Below, piece by piece: positions 1-8,692 of a DNA stretch of 64,000 nt; positions within the stretch are counted from its first letter, which is position 1, and every line of letters begins with the position of its first letter. Position numbers and translations under genes: made by a program. The DNA is from Candidatus Iainarchaeum sp. Its GTDB lineage: Archaea; Iainarchaeota; Iainarchaeia; Iainarchaeales; DTGL01. The notes beneath the pieces were generated by a model. The model was not told the origin of the DNA. It saw nothing but the letters and a program-made list of their open reading frames with translations, and did not search any database. The stretch is taken from the NCBI GenBank assembly GCA_026413945.1, contig JAOAJX010000001.1, forward strand, positions 1-64,000. The letters run 5' to 3'.

Positions 1-1753
1 TGTCAGCATATGTTGCAATCTTTATGTTTAAATTGCTATCATCATTATTTGCATTACTTTGACCTTTAATTACAGCTTTAAAATTACCTCTTGCATTTTT
101 ATCTGCATCTACTTTAACAGTTATAAGATTGCAATCGCCTCCTTCAAGAACACCTAAGCTGGATGGACTTAGCGTTATCTTAATCCAATTGTTTGTATCG
201 CCGAATACCTGTTTTGAGAAATTCGCATATTGAAGCGCCTTAAAACCTGTGTTACACGCAAAGATCTCAAGCTGTTGCTCTGAGTCTGGTAATATGGTGA
301 ATATAGTAACCTGCTGCTTTTCTGGGAAAAGAGATAATAGGCCGTTTTTATCTGGTAGAGAAAGTGTTCTTATTGAGATTCTTGAGGAATCATAGTTTAC
401 TTTGCTTAGGCCTTCGATCAGGCCATTGTAGTCGCCGTTTGCATCTTGCGGGACATTGATTGATATTTTAAGCGGTTCACAGGTTCCCTTTTGCAAAACC
501 GCTATTTTGGTAGGGCTTAAATTAACCCAGCTGTTTGCATCGCGCTCCATTGAGCGCTTGAGGTTGATATCATTGAGGTCTTTCAGGCCTAAGTTGCATG
601 CATAAATGTTAACATCCTCTCTTGAGCCCTTGAATATTGAAAGCGGGTAATATTCCGGGAAAAGGTATAATTCGCCCTCTTCTTCAGGCAGTGAAAGAAC
701 CTTTATTAAGAGGATTGATGTATCGCTGTTTACATTGCTTGTGCCATAAATTGTACCAGTGTAAATTCCATTTGCATCTTCAGGAACACTCATGGTTACT
801 TTAAACGGCACACACGTCTCCCTTGCAAGCGGGGCAATCGTTGTCTGACCCAGGGCAACCCAGCTGTTTGCATTGCGGTCCATGGAACGAGTTAGATTGA
901 CGTAGTTAAGGTCTTCCATTCCAACATTGCAGGCATAAAAGTTGATGTCCTCTGTTGTGCCCTTCAGTATGGAAATTGGGTATTGCTCTGGATAAAGCTC
1001 AAGCCAGGCCTTCTTTATTATCGTTGCAGAAACCTCTATTGTTACAGGTACAAAAATCTCATATGTCTGGTTTGGGGTTACTGCTGTGAAAACCAATGAA
1101 CCTGGATATGCTCCTGCAGCAAAGGCATCTGAATAAAAATTAAGGTCAAGGGTTTTTGAGGTGCCTGCTTCGAGCTCAAATGATGCTGTATTAATGTCAA
1201 AATTTGCATGCGTATGGCTCCAATTTTTAACTAGAGAAACCTGTGCCTTGGTGTCGCCATCATTGTATATTGTTATCTTTTCCTGCTTGTCGCCGCCTCT
1301 TGAGATATGAACAAAAATAGAAGTCCTATCTAAGTAAATTTCCTCTATACCAAAAACAACATAACCTTCTTTTGCCTCAACCCAAACCTTGTGCTCACCG
1401 GGCTTTAGCGGCAATGTACCAACTAAATTAGCGTCGGCCTTAGCATAAATATCGCTACCAGCAACATTGAAAACAATGCTGCTGCCTTCAATGCCGCTTT
1501 TGCTCGGATTAATCGCACTTGGCACGGAAAAGAAAACCTTTTTTCTCGCGCCTTCGCCTTGCCTGTAAACATCGTTTGCAGCATTTACAAGGTCGTTGAC
1601 GCTCGTAACTGCTATCTGCTGCTGCCTCTCCAGCTGAATCTCTGACAAGGATGTATTAGAGTATGCAATTATAGTTATAAGAATCACTAGACCAACTGAG
1701 AGTATAACTAGAACCTCTACTGAACTTTGGCCTTTTTGACTCTTAAAAATCAT
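1..1753 (-). CDS. Partial (3' end beyond window) secreted/surface protein with class III (pilin-type) signal peptide and tandem ~108-aa beta-rich repeats
   Basis: Manual translation from ATG at 1753 is open to base 1: MIFKSQKGQSSVEVLVILSVGLVILITIIAYSN..., then three related repeats, e.g. 'SIFKGSREDVNIYACNLGLKDLNDINLKRSMERDANSWVNL'. Absent from the ORF track because it runs off the edge. Confidence 0.85.
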   Translation of the reverse strand, partial: MIFKSQKGQSSVEVLVILSVGLVILITIIAYSNTSLSEIQLERQQQIAVTSVNDLVNAANDVYRQGEGARKKVFFSVPSAINPSKSGIEGSSIVFNVAGSDIYAKADANLVGTLPLKPGEHKVWVEAKEGYVVFGIEEIYLDRTSIFVHISRGGDKQEKITIYNDGDTKAQVSLVKNWSHTHANFDINTASFELEAGTSKTLDLNFYSDAFAAGAYPGSLVFTAVTPNQTYEIFVPVTIEVSATIIKKAWLELYPEQYPISILKGTTEDINFYACNVGMEDLNYVNLTRSMDRNANSWVALGQTTIAPLARETCVPFKVTMSVPEDANGIYTGTIYGTSNVNSDTSILLIKVLSLPEEEGELYLFPEYYPLSIFKGSREDVNIYACNLGLKDLNDINLKRSMERDANSWVNLSPTKIAVLQKGTCEPLKISINVPQDANGDYNGLIEGLSKVNYDSSRISIRTLSLPDKNGLLSLFPEKQQVTIFTILPDSEQQLEIFACNTGFKALQYANFSKQVFGDTNNWIKITLSPSSLGVLEGGDCNLITVKVDADKNARGNFKAVIKGQSNANNDDSNLNIKIATYAD

Positions 1754-1822
1754 GGTAAACACTATGAAATATTATATTTAGGAAGTTATTAATAATAACT
1801 ATTATTTGATGAGCTCGGCCAC

Positions 1823-2764
1823 TTAAAAAATCTCTACATCAGGATAAACCTTTAAGCCAGTTTCCTCAAAACCCATGGCAAGAACCTTGTTTGTATGCTT
1901 TGTGCCGCGCATCTTAAGTATTTCGCAGCAGTGAACCCTTGTGCTTTTGCCGCCTTCTTTTTTGTAATAGAGCGCGATTATTGCATCTGAGAGAAATCCA
2001 AGAGAATCTGCCTTTGTGAGGTGCACATCGGCTGGCGTCTCTGAGATAACAATTGTTGTAGTCTCCCACTTGTGCAAAAGGTCAAAAAATTCAAGTATGC
2101 TCTGCCTTTTCACATATTCATCATGGAAAAGAAGCGCATAAGATGTTATTGAGTCAACAACCAAGCGCTTTGCACCAATTTCGTTTATCGCATCCTTTAT
2201 AGGCCCGCCGCCCTCTTTCATCAGCTTTTCAACTTGATGTGGCCTATACTCTAAAACCCTAAAAAGATTTTTTTGCTCTAAGGCCTGGAAATCCCAACCA
2301 AAAACAAGCGCATGCTTGTAAAGCGACTCCCTATCCTCTTCAAAGGTTATATAAATGCCAGGCTCCTTTTTAGCAACAATGCCATAATGCATAAATTGTA
2401 GCGCAAATATTGTTTTGCCAGTTCCGGGCGCTCCAACAAGGAGAACAACAGAGCCTTTTTCAAAACCACCTTCAATCAGCTCATCAAATGATTCTACGCC
2501 TGTGGAAACTCTTTCAATAGCCCTTTGTTTTGACTGCATTTGAGGAACGCTTATCTCACCTAATTGCTGTGCACTCTTGCCGAGTATAACATTATCAAAC
2601 TTTCGTGCTTGCTGTGATGCTTCTTCCTTGAACTCTTTTTTTGTAAGATCCTCTGGCTTTACTTCCTCAAGCAGCTCTTCCTTTTTGCTATCTGGTTGTT
2701 TTTGTTCTGCACCGAGCGACTGAAACATTTTGCCAACACTGTGCTTCTCTATTTTGTCTGTCAT
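1823..2764 (-). CDS. KaiC/RadA-like RecA-superfamily ATPase, single domain with ~100-aa N-terminal linker
   Basis: Walker A GAPGTGKT, STGVESFDELIEGGFEKGSVVLLVG, Walker B-like RLVVDSITS. Start moved to internal ATG (MTDKIEKHS). Confidence 0.85.
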   Translation of the reverse strand: MTDKIEKHSVGKMFQSLGAEQKQPDSKKEELLEEVKPEDLTKKEFKEEASQQARKFDNVILGKSAQQLGEISVPQMQSKQRAIERVSTGVESFDELIEGGFEKGSVVLLVGAPGTGKTIFALQFMHYGIVAKKEPGIYITFEEDRESLYKHALVFGWDFQALEQKNLFRVLEYRPHQVEKLMKEGGGPIKDAINEIGAKRLVVDSITSYALLFHDEYVKRQSILEFFDLLHKWETTTIVISETPADVHLTKADSLGFLSDAIIALYYKKEGGKSTRVHCCEILKMRGTKHTNKVLAMGFEETGLKVYPDVEIF

Positions 2765-2863
2765 AAAAACACCAAGAACATGGGAAAGACCAATAAATAA
2801 AAGAAATATATTAAGATTCAGATACATAAAAATTAAAATACCAACTTTGGCCAACAGAAGTTT

Positions 2864-3400
2864 TCATTTGTTCTCAGAGCGCTTTATAAGCTCTATTATT
2901 GACTTTGTTCTTGAGGCGCTCTTGTAAATTGGCTCAGTCGTAAAAAACATGTTGCGATCTCTTATAAAGCTATAAATCCCAGAAATGCTCTCGTAATAAT
3001 AGTTCTCAATGTGCTTCCTGTAAGACTCAACATCCTTGTAAACATACCTCGTGAGAAGATTCCAATTTCCAGAGCCAAGCATTCCTGAAAACCAATATAA
3101 GTGAGGGTCCTGCATTGCTTTATCAATAAAAGCATTAAAGGCCTCTTTTTGCGATAAGTCTGCCTGAAGAAGCATTGTTACTTCGAGGTTATAGCCTAAT
3201 GACCTGAAATTTATCTTTGGGCCATAGCCTTGTATAATGCCGGCTTTGCTGAGGAAATCCAAGGAACTAATTATTGTTGCCTTATGGAAACCTGTGTGCT
3301 TCTTAATTCGCTCTATGCTAGGCCTTACAGAGCCTTCTTTTAGCAGGGCTTCTAGAATTTTAACGCGTACTGAGTCTACAGCTGATTTTTTTAATACCAT
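2864..3400 (-). CDS. Lrp/AsnC-like HTH transcriptional regulator
   Basis: N-terminal wHTH (RPSIERIKKHTGFHKATIISSLDFLSKAGII) plus C-terminal alpha/beta domain. Confidence 0.6.
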   Translation of the reverse strand: MVLKKSAVDSVRVKILEALLKEGSVRPSIERIKKHTGFHKATIISSLDFLSKAGIIQGYGPKINFRSLGYNLEVTMLLQADLSQKEAFNAFIDKAMQDPHLYWFSGMLGSGNWNLLTRYVYKDVESYRKHIENYYYESISGIYSFIRDRNMFFTTEPIYKSASRTKSIIELIKRSENK

Positions 3401-3444
3401 AATATCACCACAGTATTATAATAGTACATTAATAGAAATTAAAA

Positions 3445-3461
3445 ATGTAATTTTATTACAT
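3445..3461. promoter_or_regulatory. Operator-like inverted repeat ATGTAAT-TTT-ATTACAT
   Basis: Perfect 7-bp arms, between the HTH regulator gene and the divergent candidate small gene. Confidence 0.5.
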
Positions 3462-3479
3462 ATTATTAGCATAAATTGC

Positions 3480-3487
3480 TTTATATA
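3480..3487 (+). promoter_or_regulatory. TATA-box-like element TTTATATA
   Basis: AT-rich box about 30-35 nt upstream of a GGAGGG RBS and ORF. Confidence 0.4.
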
Positions 3488-3525
3488 GGTTAGTAGATAA
3501 TATATACGCAAAACCAAAAGGAGGG

Positions 3526-3663
3526 TTGTTGCAAGAACCAAAGTCAATTAGAGGGATGGGGCAGCTCACCAGGCTAAAATGGTTTCTGAAGAGGCCCCTT
3601 CTTCCTCTAATTCTTTTTCTGATATACTTAGCATTTGTTGAAATCACTGTAAAGTTGCTTTAG
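3526..3663 (+). CDS. Candidate 45-aa single-TM protein (TTG start); alternatively the region encodes a structured RNA
   Basis: TATA-like TTTATATA at 3480-3487, GGAGGG at 3520-3525, ORF MLQEPKSIRGMGQLTRLKWFLKRPLLPLILFLIYLAFVEITVKLL*. Confidence 0.35.
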   Translation: MLQEPKSIRGMGQLTRLKWFLKRPLLPLILFLIYLAFVEITVKLL

Positions 3664-4467
3664 TTCATTAATCGAGGAAATCATTTCTGACTGCAGATCG
3701 TAGAGTTCTTTGGTTTCTAAGCTGAGGGATTCGAGCTCAACAATTATATTTTCTGCTTCTGAAACAAGAGTATTTGCTTCCTCTATTTTCTTATAAAAAT
3801 CAGCAATGTTATTGCAATCAACCCTTTCGAAATCAATTTCTTCAAAAAAGGCCTTTGACTTTTGGTATAGAAAACACTCTTCACCAAGAATTGCTTTGAT
3901 TCTCGCTTTATTCTTTAAAATGTTAAAGCCATTTTCATCTATAAGCAATGAATTCACTCTTAGCTCTTTTGCTTCTACCGGATATCTTAAAGAAAAAGCG
4001 CGAACATTGCTATTGCTCTTTTCAGCCATTGATGAGAGTTCTTTTAGGTCATTAGCAATGCCTGAAAATGATTTTAGGTAAGAGCATTCTGTGGATGAAG
4101 CTTTGCTTATTTCAACAGAAACGCTTTCATTCAATAGCAGTGCATTTCTTGAGCTCAGTACAATTATTTTTTTCTTTAAAAATTCTGCAAAATCGCATTG
4201 CATTGACCAATACTCCTTCATAATGCCGGAGCTTGAATCCTGCAGAGACTTTGCTTTTTTCAAAACAGAGCTAATTTCTGAGAGGAATCTTTCTTTTTCC
4301 AACTCATTAATATCGCTTACGTCTGTGCTCTTGAGCTTTTCCAAATCAATCCCTTGCCAGATGTCTTCTGCTTTTCTATTAGTTTGAATGCAGCCAATAA
4401 TAAAGAGGAAAAGCAATAAACATGTTACAAAAAAAAGTGTGGGCCTCTGCCAATAACCCATTATCAT
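3628..4467 (-). CDS. Putative lipoprotein/membrane-anchored hypothetical protein
   Basis: N-terminal hydrophobic segment with lipobox-like LFIIGC; helical remainder. Confidence 0.6.
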   Translation of the reverse strand: MIMGYWQRPTLFFVTCLLLFLFIIGCIQTNRKAEDIWQGIDLEKLKSTDVSDINELEKERFLSEISSVLKKAKSLQDSSSGIMKEYWSMQCDFAEFLKKKIIVLSSRNALLLNESVSVEISKASSTECSYLKSFSGIANDLKELSSMAEKSNSNVRAFSLRYPVEAKELRVNSLLIDENGFNILKNKARIKAILGEECFLYQKSKAFFEEIDFERVDCNNIADFYKKIEEANTLVSEAENIIVELESLSLETKELYDLQSEMISSINELKQLYSDFNKC

Positions 4468-6551
4468 TTGGATTCACGCTCATTATCTTTTGGGGTTTCG
4501 CTTTTAGCTTTCCATGAACTCTTGCTCGGACAATTTGGATCAATGCACATTTCATAGCGGAAGTTCCTTGAGGTGACTTTTATCATCGGCTTTTGGCAGA
4601 TTGTGCATTTCTTTTCTAAAGGCTCTATCTTGCCTTTTTGTGGTAGGGGGTATGTTATGCGGCATTCTGGGTAATTTGTGCAGCCAAGAAAGCGCTTCCC
4701 GTTTTTGCTGTTTCTCAGAAGAAGCGCTCCCTCACAACCAGCTCTCGTGCATTGAAACTGCTTTCTATCCGCCATCAGTGCTTCCCTTAGTGCTTCACCT
4801 ATCTCTTGCTTTTTATCGAGAAGATCCTCCAATGCTTTTTCTAACATCCTTCTTGACTCTTCAACAACTTCGTCTTTTTCTTTCTTTCCTATAGCTATTT
4901 CGTCCATTTCTTTCTCAATTTGTGCAGTCATGTCTGGCTTGATTATCGCACTTTCCTGCTTCTCAAGAGCGTCAACAGTTGCGAATGCAATCTTATTTGG
5001 AATTATTGCCTTGTTTCCCTTTATATAGCCCCTAGCATATAGCTTCTGTATTATCTCATGCCTTGTTGATTTTGTGCCAAGGCCAAGATCTGCCATTAGT
5101 TTTATTAAGGCACCTTGCGAATACCTTGGCTTTGGCTTTGTTTCTTTTTCATGGATTTTCATTTCAATCAGTTTTACAAGAGATCCTTCCTTAAGTGAAG
5201 GAAGTATTATTTCTTCTGTGCTGCTATAAGGGTAAATCTTTTTCCAGCCGAGCTTAAGGTAGCGCTTTCCTGTCGCAACGAAAGGCTCCTTTCCAACTAA
5301 AATCTCTGCGTTTATAAATTCAGCCAACGCATCTTCTCCAAGAGTTGCCAAAAAGTGCCTACTTATGAGTTCATATATTTTAGCGTGATTACCACTTAAT
5401 TGGGTCTTGGGGAGATCAACAGGATGTATTGGCGGATGATCCTTAGTTGCCTTTCCTGATGAAGGCAAAATCTTCCTTTTTAGTATTTCATTGCAGTATT
5501 CTGAAAATTCTTTTTTTAAAGACAGCTTTTCAACAATTTTTTTCAGGCCTATTGTTGCAGGATAAGCTTCATTATCAGTCCTTGGGTAGCTGATGTAACC
5601 TAACTGATAAAGTTCCTCAGCTATATTCATCGCTTGGGGCGCTGAAATTCCTATCGAGCTGGCTGCTTTCAAAAAAGAAGTTGTGTTAAAAGGCAATGGG
5701 CGTTTTATGACTTTTTCTGAAACAATTACCCTTGCAACCAGACCCATTGGTTCCTTGCTTTTTAGGACCTCAATTGCCTTTTCTTTTTCCCAGAATCTAC
5801 CTTCTTTATGAATCGCATTGAAGCGCTTGCCATCTTTTTCAAATATAGCCTCTACTTCCCAATATGGCTTTGGCTTAAATGCAAGGATTTCCTTTTCTCT
5901 GTCAACAATTAATGCCAAAACAGGGCTTTGGACTCTGCCAGCAGAAAGAAATTCCTTGCCTAATTGCCCAGAAACTATTGAAAGAAATCTTGTTAGCACG
6001 GCACCCCATATTAGGTCTGTTTCACGCCTTGCATTTGCGGAATTTGCGAGATTAAAGTCAAGCTTAGTTGGTTTCTTAAATGCTTCTTCAATATCCTGCT
6101 TGGTTATCGCAGAGAAAACAACTCTCTTTGTCTTTATTGCCGGGTTTGCTTCATGAGCGCATTGCAATGCTTCAAGAGCAATGCTTTCGCCCTCACGGTC
6201 ATAATCTGTGGCAAATATTATTTCATCGGCATCTTTTGCATACTTTATAAGCGCCGATATTATGTTTTTTTCTCTTTTCACATACTCAATATCACTAAAA
6301 ACAAGTTTGCGTAAATCTGTGCCAATCCATGGTGAATATTGCTTAGGAAAATCAACGTCAAGTATGTGGCCACGAAGTGGAACAACCACATATTCTTCAC
6401 CAGCTCTAAAAAAATGATAAGCTGGCGCATTGCCAACCCGCTCTTCATGAACATTGCTATCAGCCAGAAGCTCCGCAATTCTCCTTCCAGCAATGTTTTT
6501 TTCAGCAATGATTAGCTTCACTTTACCACTAAAATAGCTATTTGTGTGCAA
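4464..6551 (-). CDS. topA: DNA topoisomerase I (type IA) with C-terminal zinc fingers
   Basis: Toprim (IIAEKNIAGRRIAELL; FATDYDREGESIALE), active-site region YISYPRTDNEAYP, C-terminal CxxxC/CxxC zinc fingers. Confidence 0.95.
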   Translation of the reverse strand: MHTNSYFSGKVKLIIAEKNIAGRRIAELLADSNVHEERVGNAPAYHFFRAGEEYVVVPLRGHILDVDFPKQYSPWIGTDLRKLVFSDIEYVKREKNIISALIKYAKDADEIIFATDYDREGESIALEALQCAHEANPAIKTKRVVFSAITKQDIEEAFKKPTKLDFNLANSANARRETDLIWGAVLTRFLSIVSGQLGKEFLSAGRVQSPVLALIVDREKEILAFKPKPYWEVEAIFEKDGKRFNAIHKEGRFWEKEKAIEVLKSKEPMGLVARVIVSEKVIKRPLPFNTTSFLKAASSIGISAPQAMNIAEELYQLGYISYPRTDNEAYPATIGLKKIVEKLSLKKEFSEYCNEILKRKILPSSGKATKDHPPIHPVDLPKTQLSGNHAKIYELISRHFLATLGEDALAEFINAEILVGKEPFVATGKRYLKLGWKKIYPYSSTEEIILPSLKEGSLVKLIEMKIHEKETKPKPRYSQGALIKLMADLGLGTKSTRHEIIQKLYARGYIKGNKAIIPNKIAFATVDALEKQESAIIKPDMTAQIEKEMDEIAIGKKEKDEVVEESRRMLEKALEDLLDKKQEIGEALREALMADRKQFQCTRAGCEGALLLRNSKNGKRFLGCTNYPECRITYPLPQKGKIEPLEKKCTICQKPMIKVTSRNFRYEMCIDPNCPSKSSWKAKSETPKDNERESK

Positions 6552-6624
6552 AACATAAAAAAGGTAGAGGTCTTAGAAACAGGTAAACGGAAATTAGGAT
6601 AAAAGTTTTTTTAGATTAGATTTC

Positions 6625-7098
6625 CTAAAACCTTTTTTGCATTACGCTTGCTGGCAGAGTATTTGTCTTTCTCACTTCATCAAGGACGACAAGCGTTTTC
6701 ATATCCATAACGCCGCTTATAGAACTTAAGCGCTCTACAAAATCCTTAACTGATGAAAGGTCTGGAAGGACTGCCTTTACAAGAAGATTATATTCCCCCA
6801 AAACTTGGTATATCTCCAAAACATGCTCAAAAGACTCTATGCGCTTGAGAACATCTTTTGTCTGCGCTAGTTCAGTCCTAAGCTGCAAATAAACCGGCTT
6901 CTCAAAGCCGAGCACGCCATAGTTTACCTCTGCTCTTATGGCCTTTATTATGCCTCGCCTTTTCAATGAATCGACACGCTTTCTTATTGCAACATCAGTA
7001 AGTTGGGCTTCCTTTGCAATTGCCTTGTAGCTTGTGCGACCATCTTCCAAAAGCTTCTTTAGTATAAGAACCTCAATCCTATCAAGAGACGCTATCAT
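6625..7098 (-). CDS. Lrp/AsnC family transcriptional regulator
   Basis: DRIEVLILKKLLEDGRTSYKAIAKEAQLTDVAIRKRVDSLKRRGIIK HTH plus RAM-like domain. Confidence 0.9.
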   Translation of the reverse strand: MIASLDRIEVLILKKLLEDGRTSYKAIAKEAQLTDVAIRKRVDSLKRRGIIKAIRAEVNYGVLGFEKPVYLQLRTELAQTKDVLKRIESFEHVLEIYQVLGEYNLLVKAVLPDLSSVKDFVERLSSISGVMDMKTLVVLDEVRKTNTLPASVMQKRF

Positions 7099-7883
7099 TT
7101 TATCAAAACCTGCCTTTTTATAAGGTCAAATTTAAGCATATAGAAAAAAGTCTTAAGTATTTCAATGAAAGGCACCACAAATACAAGAGTTATTGCTATT
7201 GAAATCACTTGTCCAACAATGAACTCGCTTGCAACTAATGAACCAAAAACACCTGTAAGTGCAACCATGTCAAGAATAAATTCTATAAGGCCAACAAGAA
7301 GCAGCAATGCTGCCATCAAAAAAACAACTTTTAAAGCAATCACTGGGTTTTTTCTCACAAAAGAGGCGCTTTCGGCAAGCGCTGTTTCTAAAGAGACTTC
7401 ATCAATAACTATTGCTTGAGGCACGAACATAAAAAAAATTGAAATGATGAAAACAAATACTAAAAAGGCCACTAGAAGGTTTAAGCTTATGGAAGACAAA
7501 ATTAGTGCAGGGATAAAAACCAAGGCAAGTATAATGGCATAAAAGCCAAATATCTTAAAAGCAAATTTACTTACCATTTCTTTTAAGTAAAAATGAACCT
7601 TCACCTTGCTGAGGTCTCGCCTCACAGCTAGGCATATAAGACCTATCAAAAAGGAATAGAAGAATAGGAAAACTAGGGCTAAGATGAAAATAGGTATTGC
7701 TTGTGTGCTAAGCATATAGTCAATGAGTATGGTGCCAGAAGAAAGCGTAATACCTGTTTCAAAAAAAGGCACCCTAAAAAACGGAATTATGAATACTGGC
7801 ACAAAAGCCAGCAAAAGTGCAAATAATAGGCATATTTTAAAATTACTCTTATATTCTTGAAAAGACTTTGAAATGACATCCAT
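7095..7883 (-). CDS. Multi-pass membrane protein (DUF4013-like)
   Basis: About six hydrophobic segments; start overlaps the downstream regulator gene. Confidence 0.55.
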   Translation of the reverse strand: MDVISKSFQEYKSNFKICLLFALLLAFVPVFIIPFFRVPFFETGITLSSGTILIDYMLSTQAIPIFILALVFLFFYSFLIGLICLAVRRDLSKVKVHFYLKEMVSKFAFKIFGFYAIILALVFIPALILSSISLNLLVAFLVFVFIISIFFMFVPQAIVIDEVSLETALAESASFVRKNPVIALKVVFLMAALLLLVGLIEFILDMVALTGVFGSLVASEFIVGQVISIAITLVFVVPFIEILKTFFYMLKFDLIKRQVLIK

Positions 7884-7941
7884 AGATGTAATTTAACAGA
7901 AAAAGCTATTTAAACAAAACGCACCTAAAAAATCGGTTATT

Positions 7942-8586
7942 ATGATCGAAATTGTAACAGGACCAATGTTCAGCGGCAAATCTGAAGAGCTGATGAGGCG
8001 AATAAGGCGCCTTCGGATTGCAGGCAGGAAAGTAAAGGTTTTCTCACCAGAGATTGATTTTAGGGGCGGAAAAAACTGCATATACTCTCACGATGATAGG
8101 CGCATAGAAGCTATACCAATAAACAACAGCTCTGAGATAATGGAACATCTTGAAAAGGACACGAGAGCTGTTGGAATAGATGAGATACAATTTTTAGATG
8201 ATGGAATAATTGACATTGCAATTGAATTGGCTGAGAGAGACTTTGATGTTATACTTGCATGCCTCAACCTTGATTTTCGTGGTGAGCCTTTTAGGTTTAG
8301 AAATTCAGAAAGGACAGTAGCTGAAATAATAGCTTTAAGTGAATCCGTAACAAAGCTTCATGCAATATGCACTGAAAAATTAAAAGTAAATGGCACAGAA
8401 AGTATCTGTGGTAGAAACGCATATTTCACTCAGCGCTTAATAAATGGTAAGCCAGCCCCCTATAACAGCCCACTTATTGTAGTTGGGAGTGAGGACTTAT
8501 ATGTAGCAAGATGCAGAAAACACCACAAAGTTCCGGGAAAGCCAAAAGAGTTGAAAAGGCGGTTTGAATTCCAAACTGAATATTAA
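7942..8586 (+). CDS. tdk: Thymidine kinase (type II, TK1-like)
   Basis: GPMFSGKSEELMRRIRR, VGIDEIQFLDD, ILACLNLDFRGEPF, C-terminal Cys/His zinc ligands. Confidence 0.93.
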   Translation: MIEIVTGPMFSGKSEELMRRIRRLRIAGRKVKVFSPEIDFRGGKNCIYSHDDRRIEAIPINNSSEIMEHLEKDTRAVGIDEIQFLDDGIIDIAIELAERDFDVILACLNLDFRGEPFRFRNSERTVAEIIALSESVTKLHAICTEKLKVNGTESICGRNAYFTQRLINGKPAPYNSPLIVVGSEDLYVARCRKHHKVPGKPKELKRRFEFQTEY

Positions 8587-8652
8587 TAAATTCAAAACGC
8601 AGCTCAATCATTTTAATCTCCCAACACTGCTTTTCATAGGAAATAAACTCAG

Positions 8653-8673
8653 CAAAGTTTAATGCAAACTTTG
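8653..8673. promoter_or_regulatory. Inverted repeat CAAAGTTT-AATGC-AAACTTTG upstream of mcm
   Basis: Perfect 8-bp arms with a 5-nt spacer, ending 19 nt before the mcm ATG. Confidence 0.45.
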
Positions 8674-8692
8674 TAGCATAGATGGGGTAAGC

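Noticed and set aside
1801-1822. TGATGA as a possible C-box of a C/D sRNA
   Set aside because: No matching D/D' CTGA boxes at proper spacing before entering the KaiC-like CDS.
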